From IMG/VR virus record IMGVR_UViG_3300047476_001426, positions 62,001 to 126,000 of that record: a DNA stretch of 64,000 nucleotides. One strand, 5' to 3'. Source of the stretch: a virus. A program made the translations under genes and the position numbers. Under the pieces are notes generated by a model. That model made no database searches. It had not been told where the DNA came from and saw nothing but the letters and a program-made list of their open reading frames with translations. Below, in pieces: positions 28,762 through 37,528 of this stretch; the first letter of the stretch is position 1; every line of letters starts with the position of its first letter.

Positions 28762-28982
28762 ATTTTATTTTTAACTTTTCGTGAAAATAAAATATAGGAT
28801 AACCAAAAACATCCTGAAATGCAGTAAAAAATTATATCTGCAACCCAATACGAACCAGTGACCTCCATCAATAACTTGAATAAAGCGTCGTACCCGAATG
28901 GGAGAAAAAACATCGCTAGCATTAGTGATGTATCTCGATAAAGGGTCAATCTCGTCTCCTTGTGTCTCAGTTTTCGTATCAC
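28758..28982 (-). CDS. Small two-TM membrane protein
   Basis: 74 aa with a GTG start, chosen because the overlapping frame gives no plausible topology. A basic start (IRKLRHKETRLTLYRD) is followed by two TM helices (SLMLAMFFLPFGYDALFKLLM and ADIIFYCISGCFWLSYILF) and a basic end. The last 4 nt overlap the convergent gene. Confidence 0.5.
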   Translation of the reverse strand: MIRKLRHKETRLTLYRDTSLMLAMFFLPFGYDALFKLLMEVTGSYWVADIIFYCISGCFWLSYILFSRKVKNKI

Positions 28983-29048
28983 TATCGGGGTCCATAAGGG
29001 TGTATTAAAATACTTATGACTTAAAGTCTGTTTTTATTAAATATTAGA

Positions 29049-29969
29049 TTACTCTAACATTTTTTTAATTCCGTCCCTCAAAATTACAAAATTATTGTAA
29101 TTTGTACAGTTTTTTAATTCAGTTAAATCGGGTTTTCTCCACTTTGTATCGTTTTTCCACGCCTCCTTATATGAAACATTAAATTCAACACCCATGATTT
29201 CATGAATAATTTTGGATAGTTCTCCAATTGTTATTTCTTCATCAAAACCGATATTTAAAATTTTATTGTTGGTGTTTTCAATTAATTGTGTCATGATTTC
29301 AGCGTGGTCACTTACATAACAAAAAGAACGAGTTTGTTTACCATCCCCAAACAAATAAAAAGGTTCACCTGATTTAATTCTTTCGATAAATTCGGGTATT
29401 ACTTGACCATAACCATTTGTTGCCATTCTTGGGCCATATGTGTTAAATGGACGGACAATTAAATAATCTTTATCGTTTTCCTTAGCCCATAATCTAACCA
29501 AATATTCGCCTATGGCTTTAGATGATGCGTAAGAATCTCTATCGGCCATAGAATCTAAAATAATATATTCACTCTCTTTAGTTGGTACCTTGGGTTCTGG
29601 TCCATATACTTCTGAAGATGATGCATATACCACTTTTTTAACAGAACTACCACAAGAACTTAGTATATTCTGAGTTAAAACGATATTGTCATTACAAACT
29701 TTATATGGAATATCGTAAAAATATTTTGTACCATTTATTGCGGCATAATGAACAACAATCTCGGGATACTCAATATCCATAATAATTTTTGTCTGACTTA
29801 AATTCCTTAAATCTAATTCATAAAATCTAAAATTTTCGTGGATTGGTATATTAGACTTCTTACCTCTAAAAAAATTATCGACACCAACAACTTGATGTCC
29901 ATTGGAAAGAAGTGAATCACATAAATGAGAACCTAAAAAACCTGCAGCCCCTGTTACTAATATTTTCAC
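29049..29969 (-). CDS. NAD-dependent nucleotide-sugar epimerase/decarboxylase (SDR)
   Basis: 306 aa, full length for extended SDRs. Rossmann motif TGAAGFLGSHL, active-site Ser region YASSSEVYG, catalytic YASSK, substrate loop RPFNTYGPRM and DGKQTRSFCYVSD. It resembles UDP-glucuronate decarboxylase/epimerases. Directly upstream lies a UDP-sugar dehydrogenase-like gene, which would feed such a step. Last gene of the glycan cluster. Confidence 0.85.
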   Translation of the reverse strand: MKILVTGAAGFLGSHLCDSLLSNGHQVVGVDNFFRGKKSNIPIHENFRFYELDLRNLSQTKIIMDIEYPEIVVHYAAINGTKYFYDIPYKVCNDNIVLTQNILSSCGSSVKKVVYASSSEVYGPEPKVPTKESEYIILDSMADRDSYASSKAIGEYLVRLWAKENDKDYLIVRPFNTYGPRMATNGYGQVIPEFIERIKSGEPFYLFGDGKQTRSFCYVSDHAEIMTQLIENTNNKILNIGFDEEITIGELSKIIHEIMGVEFNVSYKEAWKNDTKWRKPDLTELKNCTNYNNFVILRDGIKKMLE

Positions 29970-29970
29970 T

Positions 29971-30768
29971 TTACTTTCTCATCCCTTTTGGGACTTTTTT
30001 TATGAATTTATCATTTTCTTTATCTATGAATTTGAAAATTTCTACATCGATATTGTACTTATCACACAAAACCTTCATTGCCTTTGTGTCTTTAGGTAAA
30101 CATACACCAGCATATCCACCAAATTCGTCATTAACATTCAAATAATGACTTTCTCCAACACCATGAAATAAAAACGCATCTTTTATTGCTCCGTAATTTG
30201 CACCAAAGTGTTGACACACTCGGTGAAATGAATTTGCAAATGTTATTTTAGTTGCTTTATAGGTGTTTGAGAAATATTTCATTAACTCGGCTTCAACAGT
30301 TTTCATTTTGACTCTATGTACAGGAAGAGTACCATGACTTTCAACTATTAAATCATAATCCGAGTCATTATCTACACCAACAACAAGAATATTATTGTTA
30401 AAAACAAAATCATTGAATGCACAACGTTCTTTCAAAAACTCAGGTACAAATGCAAACCTCAAATTTGAATATTGTAGTTTTAGTTTATCCGTGGTTCCCG
30501 GTTCTACCGTGCTTTTAATTGCAATTAATCCTGTGTAGTTTAAATCATTCAATTGACCAACAACACTATTCACTGCTGTCAAATCACATTCCTCATTTAA
30601 ACCGATTAATGTGCTCACTGTTAAATAAGTGATTTCACAACCTAAAACATCTTCTATTTTTGTCTCAGGCATTTTTATATCATATGCAGATACTTCATGT
30701 CCTATGTATTCAAAACCATCTTTGATGGCTTGACCTACAACACCGATACCTATGACTCCAATTTTCAT
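29971..30768 (-). CDS. UDP-glucose/GDP-mannose dehydrogenase-like protein, truncated form
   Basis: 265 aa. NAD motif GVIGIGVVGQAI, KSTVEPGTTDKL, VPEFLKERCAFNDF and the catalytic Cys loop GGYAGVCLPKDTKAM are all present. Family members are about 390-450 aa; the C-terminal UDP-binding domain is missing. It may form a minimal enzyme or work with a partner. One nt from the SDR gene downstream. Confidence 0.8.
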   Translation of the reverse strand: MKIGVIGIGVVGQAIKDGFEYIGHEVSAYDIKMPETKIEDVLGCEITYLTVSTLIGLNEECDLTAVNSVVGQLNDLNYTGLIAIKSTVEPGTTDKLKLQYSNLRFAFVPEFLKERCAFNDFVFNNNILVVGVDNDSDYDLIVESHGTLPVHRVKMKTVEAELMKYFSNTYKATKITFANSFHRVCQHFGANYGAIKDAFLFHGVGESHYLNVNDEFGGYAGVCLPKDTKAMKVLCDKYNIDVEIFKFIDKENDKFIKKVPKGMRK

Positions 30769-30772
30769 AAAA

Positions 30773-32464
30773 TTAATTTTCTCTTCTTTCGTTGGGTTGA
30801 TAGTGTTTAATTCTATCGTGCCAAATCGGAGATGCTAATAACACCGCCGGTTTTAGTTTATTTTCTTTTGTTAATTGATACATATACGACATCCAAGTTT
30901 GTTCATACGGATGTGCCCATGTGGTTTCAATAAACATTTTATAATTACCTTCTTTGCTAACAATCATTGGCCAGTTTGCGTAATAGATTTCACCATCTAT
31001 ATACGATAAACCATCCATACTTCTAATATTCTTAAACTCTGTTAATGGTACATTAGGGTCCAAACCTGTTACGGGTAATTTGTCATAATGTGGCCAATCT
31101 CTTGTTCTAATATGTTGAGGTACGTTGTACCAAGAACATTGTTTATCATTATCAAAATACACCTCAGTGAAGGATAATTTTAAGAAATCAAATTGTTCCT
31201 TCAACATTATTCTGTGAACCAAATTATATAGATTTGGGATGTATTTTCTAAAACCATTTCTACAGAATTGACCTTCAATTTCAGGAGGATTAACCGTCAT
31301 ATCATCTTCAAAGAAGAACATAAAATCGGCATCAGAATTATGAAAATGTTCTGCGGCTGCTTGTCTACCACCACAAATTCCGGTGTTACCACCTAAACTA
31401 ATGTACTCAAATTTATAATGCTCCGCAATCTCTCTATTATTGTCTCGAGCTTCTTCGGTTGTTGAATTATCAAGTAAAACCAAATGAGGTCTATTCAACC
31501 AATCAGGTGTCTTTTCCATTGACGCAATGGTGTGTAGAACCTGTTCAGCGAAATTAAATGTTAAGACATATAGGTTTGTTTTAACCTTTTCAACATCCCT
31601 ATCTGTGTACTTAATAAATTTTTGGGATTCAGTTATTTTAGGTGCAACAATATCTACTTTTTCATCAATAACCGCTTGAGTGAATTTAACAATCAAACCA
31701 TTACCATCCAACTCAAACCTTTTATACAAATGAGGTTCATTATATGACATCAAAGTGAAGATACTTTCCTCTGTACCCATGTAACCAGTATTCAATGTAT
31801 TAGTCAACATTGAATAATATGTTGCATTTGCTTCGTGTATTTGTTGTTTGTGTCCACCGAATAAACCACCTCGACAAACGTATTCTACGTTCGCACGTGC
31901 AATCTTATTCATCTCACTAAAAGTAAATCCGTGGATTTCAGTTTCGGCTTGATATGGGTAACTTAAAAACAAGAAAGGATTACCATATTGTGGTAACTTA
32001 TCTAAAATGTTATTTTCAGTTATATGGGTATGTGGAACAGTATTTGTTATTCCCGCATCCAACCAAAAGAAATACTCAGTGTCAAACGGATTCCAAATGG
32101 ATGCGTCGTTTAACATGAACATTTTTGATTGTACAATTGGATTATAATACTCCAATACCGCTTGGGGTGAACCCGATAACCAACCAGCTTGATTTAACCA
32201 ATCAGGGTTTGTTCTAATTTGTTGTGTTTTATCCCAAAAAGGACTATATAAATTCTTAACGTCCTCAAGTTCTGTTATCCTAACATAGGTGTTTTCTCTT
32301 GTCCTTTTTTCCCAAACCAAATATTCATATTCCGCGGGAATGTAAATAAATAAGTTTTGAGGAATATCCAAGAACATTTTAAAGTGTTCTATATAGTGAG
32401 AGAAATCCCTACCGGGTCTACCTATATTCCACAATCCTGTTACTATGGTTAAATTATTGTTCAT
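30773..32464 (-). CDS. Two-domain glycosyltransferase
   Basis: 563 aa. The N-terminal half (VTGLWNIGRPGRDFSHYIEHFKMFLDIPQNLFIYIPAE, FFWLDAGITN) is of the kind seen with capsule/LPS sugar modification proteins. The C-terminal half is GT-A/GT2-like (LYVLTFNFAEQVLHTI, VLLDNSTTEE, GNTGICGGRQAAAEHFHNSDADFMFFFEDDM with acidic EDD). Start overlaps the stop of 32454-33239 on the minus strand. Confidence 0.75.
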   Translation of the reverse strand: MNNNLTIVTGLWNIGRPGRDFSHYIEHFKMFLDIPQNLFIYIPAEYEYLVWEKRTRENTYVRITELEDVKNLYSPFWDKTQQIRTNPDWLNQAGWLSGSPQAVLEYYNPIVQSKMFMLNDASIWNPFDTEYFFWLDAGITNTVPHTHITENNILDKLPQYGNPFLFLSYPYQAETEIHGFTFSEMNKIARANVEYVCRGGLFGGHKQQIHEANATYYSMLTNTLNTGYMGTEESIFTLMSYNEPHLYKRFELDGNGLIVKFTQAVIDEKVDIVAPKITESQKFIKYTDRDVEKVKTNLYVLTFNFAEQVLHTIASMEKTPDWLNRPHLVLLDNSTTEEARDNNREIAEHYKFEYISLGGNTGICGGRQAAAEHFHNSDADFMFFFEDDMTVNPPEIEGQFCRNGFRKYIPNLYNLVHRIMLKEQFDFLKLSFTEVYFDNDKQCSWYNVPQHIRTRDWPHYDKLPVTGLDPNVPLTEFKNIRSMDGLSYIDGEIYYANWPMIVSKEGNYKMFIETTWAHPYEQTWMSYMYQLTKENKLKPAVLLASPIWHDRIKHYQPNERREN

Positions 32465-33239
32465 CTTTATTTTTTAATTTCTCATATACTTTGTTTATAC
32501 CTCTTTCTAAACCAACATATTCAATACCCAAATCAACAAACTGACCTTTATATGGTGTCGAATTTTCACCATCAATCACAATGGGTAATGAATAACTACT
32601 TAGATTATTTATCATCTCAGCAATCTCAATTGTTTTATATGTTTTATCATATGTGCATTCATATGTCTTTGGTAATTTATTACTATCACTAAAAATATAA
32701 TGTTTTACTAACGTTGTAAAGTCTTCCGAATAAAAAAAATCCATTTCTTTATTATCGAAAACTTTTAAAGGTTCTTTTTTGATGTATCTCAGAATGTTTG
32801 ATTTTATAAATCGAGTCTCCATTTCGTTTTCATCAAATACCGCAAATATTCTAATGTCAAAGAAATTTTCTTTTTCTTTTATAGAATTATGAATAACTTT
32901 TTTACTTAAACCATATGGTGAATCAGATTTATATATTTCCGCACCTGAACCAAAATGAATAAATCGACCATACTTATTTTGACAATTTAATAAATTATAA
33001 TACATTTTTAAATTGTCGTCCATCACCGTAAAATCATCCATTTTTAATCTACTACCACCCACAACAGCACAATGAATAACAACATCAAAATATCTATTTG
33101 AGAAAAATTTTAACGTTTCAAACGAATCAGTTAAATCAAAATCCTTTCTTGAAATTTTGGTGATTTCCAAAGAATTTTTAAAATTTTCAAAAATAATTTT
33201 TGAAATATATCCTTCTCCACCTGTTAATAAAATTTTCAT
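32454..33239 (-). CDS. SDR-family nucleotide-sugar epimerase/reductase
   Basis: 261 aa. LLTGGEGYISKIIFENF (TGxxGxI), IHCAVVGGSRL, FIHFGSGAEIY and SPYGLSKKVIH (YxxxK). Shorter than typical and lacking the full C-terminal substrate domain. Overlaps the stop of the TPP enzyme upstream, so it is probably the reductase/epimerase partner in the same sugar pathway. Confidence 0.75.
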   Translation of the reverse strand: MKILLTGGEGYISKIIFENFKNSLEITKISRKDFDLTDSFETLKFFSNRYFDVVIHCAVVGGSRLKMDDFTVMDDNLKMYYNLLNCQNKYGRFIHFGSGAEIYKSDSPYGLSKKVIHNSIKEKENFFDIRIFAVFDENEMETRFIKSNILRYIKKEPLKVFDNKEMDFFYSEDFTTLVKHYIFSDSNKLPKTYECTYDKTYKTIEIAEMINNLSSYSLPIVIDGENSTPYKGQFVDLGIEYVGLERGINKVYEKLKNKDEQ

Positions 33240-34999
33240 TCCATTATTTGTTTCATTTGTTCTTCTGACAAATACGGATACATATTTTCTAAAGAATTGG
33301 ATATTATTTTTCCGTCTTCAGTTTTGGAACTTTGGACTCTTGGTATCAATAATTGATTCTCATTCATCATAATTTCACAAATAATTGGTCCGTCGTAATT
33401 CAAAACTTTATCAATACTATTTGAAAGTTCTATTTCATCCTTAAACCGAATAGATTTAATACCATACGCATCTGAAACTTTTAAAAAATCTGGTGAACTA
33501 ACTCCTGATTCCTTATTTGACCCAACATAATTACCATTAAACAAATTTTCTTGCATTAATGAGATGGCTAAATACCCATTATTATTTAAAATGAATATTT
33601 TGATTGGAATTTTATAATGGACAATTGTTTGTAGTTCTTGAATGTTCATTTGAAATCCACCATCACCCGCAATTAAAATCACATTTTTTGTTTTATCACC
33701 GTAATAAGCACCGATTGAGCCAGGTAATCCAAAACCCATAGAACAACACGCACTTGATGTGAATAATCTATTTTTACCATTCGTTTTTAATGATTGCATC
33801 GTACAAGTGTAACTCGTACCCATATCGGTCACTACGACATCATTATCTTTTAATTTTTTGGATAATATTTCCATAAAAGTAAAAGAATTAATTTTATCTT
33901 TAATTTTTACGTGAGGTTCTTTAAAAACTGGATAATCCCTTTTCCAATCCAGTGTTTTTTTAATCCATGAATCAAATTTTGGAATTTCTTTATATGATAA
34001 TTTTATTAAAAAATCATCAATAAAAGATTTTAAATCGGTAACAATTTTATGTTCGATTTTTATTGTATGTTTATTCATTTCATTTTCGTCAATATCAACC
34101 ATTATTTTAATTGATTTTGGTGAAAACTTGTTAGTTTGATATCCTGTGTTGGGGATGGATAATCTACTACCCAAAATTATTAACAAGTCAGAATTTTGTA
34201 TAGCAAAATTAGCGGACCTCTCACCCAATAGACCAAAATTACCAACGTATAAATCATCATAACTATCAAATAAATCTTTAGATGTCCAAGTTGAAACTAT
34301 TGGTATTTTAATTTTGTTTTTTAACTTGTGAAAAATATCTTCGCTACGAGAAAGGTGTATACCATTACCTGTAACGATTAAAGGTTTTTTCGAATTAATT
34401 AATAATCTATAAATCTCATCAAAATCATAGTTTAATATTTTTTCTACCTTTTCTTCTACAATATTTTCTACATCAATGTCCATACTTTGTATGTCCAATG
34501 GAACATCAATCCACACAGGACCCATTCTACCTGAAGTTGCTTCCATGTATGCTCTATTTAGGTGATACTCCACTAAATTTTTATCGGTTATTTGAACAGA
34601 GTATTTTGTAATAGATGACACCATTTTTATGATGTCACATTCTTGTACCCCTAATTGTCTTAAGTTTTTGTCCTCTAAACTATTAAGAGATTGATTAGTT
34701 GGTACTTGACCTGAAATAACGACCATTGGGATAGAGTCTTGATACGCTCCTAAAACACCGGTTATTGTATTAGTAGAACCCGGTCCGTTTGTTACTAAAA
34801 CACATGCGGGTTTATTTGTAATTCTTGAATATCCTTCAGCAGACATTGCGGACGATTGTTCATGGTAATTGCAAATGTGTGTGAATCCAAATTTGGATGA
34901 TGAATTTAATAAATGAGCAGCGGCACCGCCCGAAACTGAAAATATGGTATCAACACCTTTATTTTTTAAAAAATTAAATATAAAATCAGAAACTTTCAT
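33236..34999 (-). CDS. Thiamine-diphosphate enzyme, acetolactate-synthase-like (possible YerE-type sugar ligase)
   Basis: 587 aa with three domains. PYR (residues 1-170) carries the catalytic Glu of NYHEQSSAMSAEGYSR. The central domain follows (190-330). The PP domain (370-560) has GDGGFQMNIQELQTIV...ILNNNGYLAI, the TPP-binding GDG-NN motif. It resembles the acetolactate-synthase group. In a sugar cluster next to a 4,6-dehydratase and a His-type 3-dehydrase, the known analogue is YerE, which adds a two-carbon branch to a 4-keto-3,6-dideoxy sugar. That assignment is inference from context. Confidence 0.8.
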   Translation of the reverse strand: MKVSDFIFNFLKNKGVDTIFSVSGGAAAHLLNSSSKFGFTHICNYHEQSSAMSAEGYSRITNKPACVLVTNGPGSTNTITGVLGAYQDSIPMVVISGQVPTNQSLNSLEDKNLRQLGVQECDIIKMVSSITKYSVQITDKNLVEYHLNRAYMEATSGRMGPVWIDVPLDIQSMDIDVENIVEEKVEKILNYDFDEIYRLLINSKKPLIVTGNGIHLSRSEDIFHKLKNKIKIPIVSTWTSKDLFDSYDDLYVGNFGLLGERSANFAIQNSDLLIILGSRLSIPNTGYQTNKFSPKSIKIMVDIDENEMNKHTIKIEHKIVTDLKSFIDDFLIKLSYKEIPKFDSWIKKTLDWKRDYPVFKEPHVKIKDKINSFTFMEILSKKLKDNDVVVTDMGTSYTCTMQSLKTNGKNRLFTSSACCSMGFGLPGSIGAYYGDKTKNVILIAGDGGFQMNIQELQTIVHYKIPIKIFILNNNGYLAISLMQENLFNGNYVGSNKESGVSSPDFLKVSDAYGIKSIRFKDEIELSNSIDKVLNYDGPIICEIMMNENQLLIPRVQSSKTEDGKIISNSLENMYPYLSEEQMKQIME

Positions 35000-35369
35000 C
35001 TATAAATTTTATTGTATCACCCCAATTCTCAAATCTAAAACCATTATCGTCAACATATAAGAAAGCCCTCGGTTTTTCTGATGTGATTTCATGAACACAT
35101 TCTAAAATGCCGTATTTATCTAACCATTCGGAAACCAATTCTTTTCCTGTTTTACCATTAACCAATGGTCTATCACTTTTTGCCTTTGCGGTGAAAATTA
35201 TTATTTTATATTTTTTTGATAATTTTTTTATTGATTCTATTGAACCTTCAATCGGTTCACCGTAACAAGTACCATCATGGTAACCCTTATCAAAATTGTG
35301 AATCACACCATCAAAGTCTATTGCAATATTATTTTTATCGTTTTGAAAATTTGGGGGAAAACTATTCAT
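34986..35369 (-). CDS. Small HAD-like phosphatase
   Basis: 127 aa. IAIDFDGVIHNF (DxDG nucleophile motif), IIIFTAKA (motif II Thr), KPRAFLYVDDNGFRF (motif IV DD). The minimal size resembles phage-encoded HAD enzymes. It lies between cupin and TPP-enzyme genes with a start overlap, so probably acts on a sugar phosphate. Confidence 0.75.
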   Translation of the reverse strand: MNSFPPNFQNDKNNIAIDFDGVIHNFDKGYHDGTCYGEPIEGSIESIKKLSKKYKIIIFTAKAKSDRPLVNGKTGKELVSEWLDKYGILECVHEITSEKPRAFLYVDDNGFRFENWGDTIKFIDESF

Positions 35370-35370
35370 T

Positions 35371-36036
35371 TTATTTTGTTATTGTCATTATAATTGTTCC
35401 TGGTACCACATTGTCTAATTGACTTGAAACTTTCTTTATAATTCTACCATATCCAACATCACCGGGTATAGTAACACAATGTGATATTTGATTTATATTT
35501 CTTATTAAACCACCTTTCAGAAACATAATCAAATCTGAGTCACTTTTATTATTTATTATCTCTATATCGTCAATTGTTTCTATTTTTAAATTACAATTAG
35601 AAAACATGTGATAATGAATGTCATTTAAGTCTGGTTCATTAATCCATAAATTTTCTTTTTCCATCACGACACTATTTTCATAAGGTTTGGATTCTCTTCC
35701 ATAAACATCATTTAATCTAACCAAATCGTGTTTGTCTTTGGGTGTTTCAATTTCAAATAAATTGGTCCCATTAGGAGACAGTGATTTTGTTGAATGAAAT
35801 AATCCTCTTCTAATCATAACTTTGTCTAAGGGTTTTAAAAGTCTACTATCTGATAAAAAGGATAATTCAGCGTCACCGTCAAGTAAAACTAAACCAGTTG
35901 TTTTTTTAGGGTGACAATGCAATGATGTTGAATGTTCGTGATTAATATGTAAAAACCATAAACCAACATCCTCGTTTTCATAAACAAGGTATTCATAACC
36001 CCATGGTTTTACAACTATTTGATTTTTAAAATCCAT
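35371..36036 (-). CDS. Cupin-domain sugar isomerase-like protein
   Basis: 221 aa. KPWGYEYLVYENEDVGLWFLHINHEHSTSLHCHPKKTTGLVLLDGDAEL is a cupin 1 motif (HxH plus later Glu), and HSTKSLSPNGTNLFEIETP is cupin 2. A second beta half follows (HYHMFSNCNLKIETIDD). The opening resembles mannose-6-phosphate isomerase/sugar-cupin proteins. Acts presumably in the same sugar pathway. Confidence 0.7.
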   Translation of the reverse strand: MDFKNQIVVKPWGYEYLVYENEDVGLWFLHINHEHSTSLHCHPKKTTGLVLLDGDAELSFLSDSRLLKPLDKVMIRRGLFHSTKSLSPNGTNLFEIETPKDKHDLVRLNDVYGRESKPYENSVVMEKENLWINEPDLNDIHYHMFSNCNLKIETIDDIEIINNKSDSDLIMFLKGGLIRNINQISHCVTIPGDVGYGRIIKKVSSQLDNVVPGTIIMTITK

Positions 36037-36587
36037 TAATAACCCATTCTTTTATTATGTACCCCATACGCGGTGTTCAACCAATCGCCCATAAAATCAT
36101 AATGAGGACAAGAAATTATATTACCATCAACAACAACTGGACCCACATCAAATGTTGCACCCGCGTTTTCAATATCAACACTAATACTGTAATATCCCGA
36201 TACTCTTCTATTTTGTAAAACTTTAGATGATATTAGTAATTGAGCACCGTTACAGATAGAAAAAATCGTTTTATCTAAAAAATTCCATCTATTAATAAAT
36301 TTAAGTACCCCCTTTTCTTGTCTAACTTTTTCAAGAGCTTTAACACCTCCCGGTAAAACCAAAATTTCATATTCTTGAAGATATTGTTCAATTATATTAT
36401 CATCTTCAAAAATTGTTGTTGGAACGTCACATATCATATGACTCCCCAAACTACCCCAAATCTTACCTTCTTTATTCGCCATTAGCGTTACTTCATATCC
36501 ATGTTCTTTTAGACTATAGTATGGATAAATGAGTTCATGGTCTTGGTATTTCTCCCATGTGATTATTAATGCTTTCTTTTTTACCAT
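36036..36587 (-). CDS. DJ-1/PfpI family protein
   Basis: 183 aa. ALIITWEKYQDHELIYPYYSLKEHGYEVTLMA, EYEILVLPGGVKALEKVR and the nucleophile elbow TIFSICNGAQLLISS with Cys. Full length for the family. The role in a sugar cluster is not obvious; it could be a glyoxalase/deglycase-like enzyme handling reactive carbonyls. Confidence 0.8.
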   Translation of the reverse strand: MVKKKALIITWEKYQDHELIYPYYSLKEHGYEVTLMANKEGKIWGSLGSHMICDVPTTIFEDDNIIEQYLQEYEILVLPGGVKALEKVRQEKGVLKFINRWNFLDKTIFSICNGAQLLISSKVLQNRRVSGYYSISVDIENAGATFDVGPVVVDGNIISCPHYDFMGDWLNTAYGVHNKRMGY

Positions 36588-37528
36588 ATGAATTTGTTTT
36601 TATAATGCTCAACAATTTTTATTATTTCTTCATCAAATATTTTTATTGGTTTCCAACCTAAATTTCGTAATTTTTCATCATTAAGTGAATACCTTAAATC
36701 AATTCCAGGTCTAGTATATGACAAATCAACATAATTTGTGATATCATCTTGATTCTTATATATTTTAATTATTTTTTTTACTGTTTCTAAATTAGATTGT
36801 TCATGGTCAGATGAAATATTGTATATTTCATTAATACTACCCGATTCAATTATTTTTATAATTGCTTTGGAGGTATCTTCAGCGTGTAACCAATTTCTAA
36901 TTGGTTCACCATTTTTATGTAAGGGTATTTTTTTATTTAATTTTAAGTACTTACATGTTTTAGGTATTAATTTTTCAACATATTGACCAATACCATAGTT
37001 GTTAGTTGGTCTTACTATAACATATGGTAAATTATATGTCCTACCCCATGCAATTATTAATTGGTCTGACGCCGCTTTTGTTGCTGAATACGGATTACTT
37101 GGTTTTAATAAATCGGTTTCATAATGAGAACCATTAACTATATCACCGTATACTTCATCGGTACTAAAATGTAAAAGAACGGGTGAGTTTGATGTCTCAT
37201 TTCTACAATTTCTTAATAATTCTAAAAGATTATGTACACCGTTTATATTTGTTCTGACAAAGTCATCACTATTAGATATTGAATTACCAACGTGTGTCTC
37301 CGCTGCGGTGTTTATTATGTAGTCACAGTCATATAAAAATTTCAAATCATTTATATCGGATTTTATAAATGAAAAATTTTCATAAGAATTAAATTCATCT
37401 AACAAACTTGAATTGGCAGCATAAGTGATTTTATCGACCCCTTTAACATACCAACCTAATTCCAAACATTGTCTTGTTATGTATGAACCGATAAAACCTA
37501 AACAACCTGTAACATAAACTACTTTCAT
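36581..37528 (-). CDS. NDP-glucose 4,6-dehydratase (RmlB-like SDR)
   Basis: 315 aa. VTGCLGFIGSYITRQ, NTAAETHVGNSISNSDDF, FSTDEVYGD (the DE pair needed for dehydration), YSATKAASDQL (YxxxK) and VRPTNNYGIGQY. This set is diagnostic of nucleotide-sugar 4,6-dehydratases. It produces the 4-keto-6-deoxy sugar that the adjacent 3-dehydrase would use. One-base overlap with that gene. Confidence 0.88.
   Translation of the reverse strand: MKVVYVTGCLGFIGSYITRQCLELGWYVKGVDKITYAANSSLLDEFNSYENFSFIKSDINDLKFLYDCDYIINTAAETHVGNSISNSDDFVRTNINGVHNLLELLRNCRNETSNSPVLLHFSTDEVYGDIVNGSHYETDLLKPSNPYSATKAASDQLIIAWGRTYNLPYVIVRPTNNYGIGQYVEKLIPKTCKYLKLNKKIPLHKNGEPIRNWLHAEDTSKAIIKIIESGSINEIYNISSDHEQSNLETVKKIIKIYKNQDDITNYVDLSYTRPGIDLRYSLNDEKLRNLGWKPIKIFDEEIIKIVEHYKNKFIW

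Noticed and set aside
28771-28995. ATG-started 74-codon ORF overlapping 28758-28982
   Set aside because: The other frame, starting with GTG, gives a coherent two-TM protein. This frame gives a mixed peptide without features.
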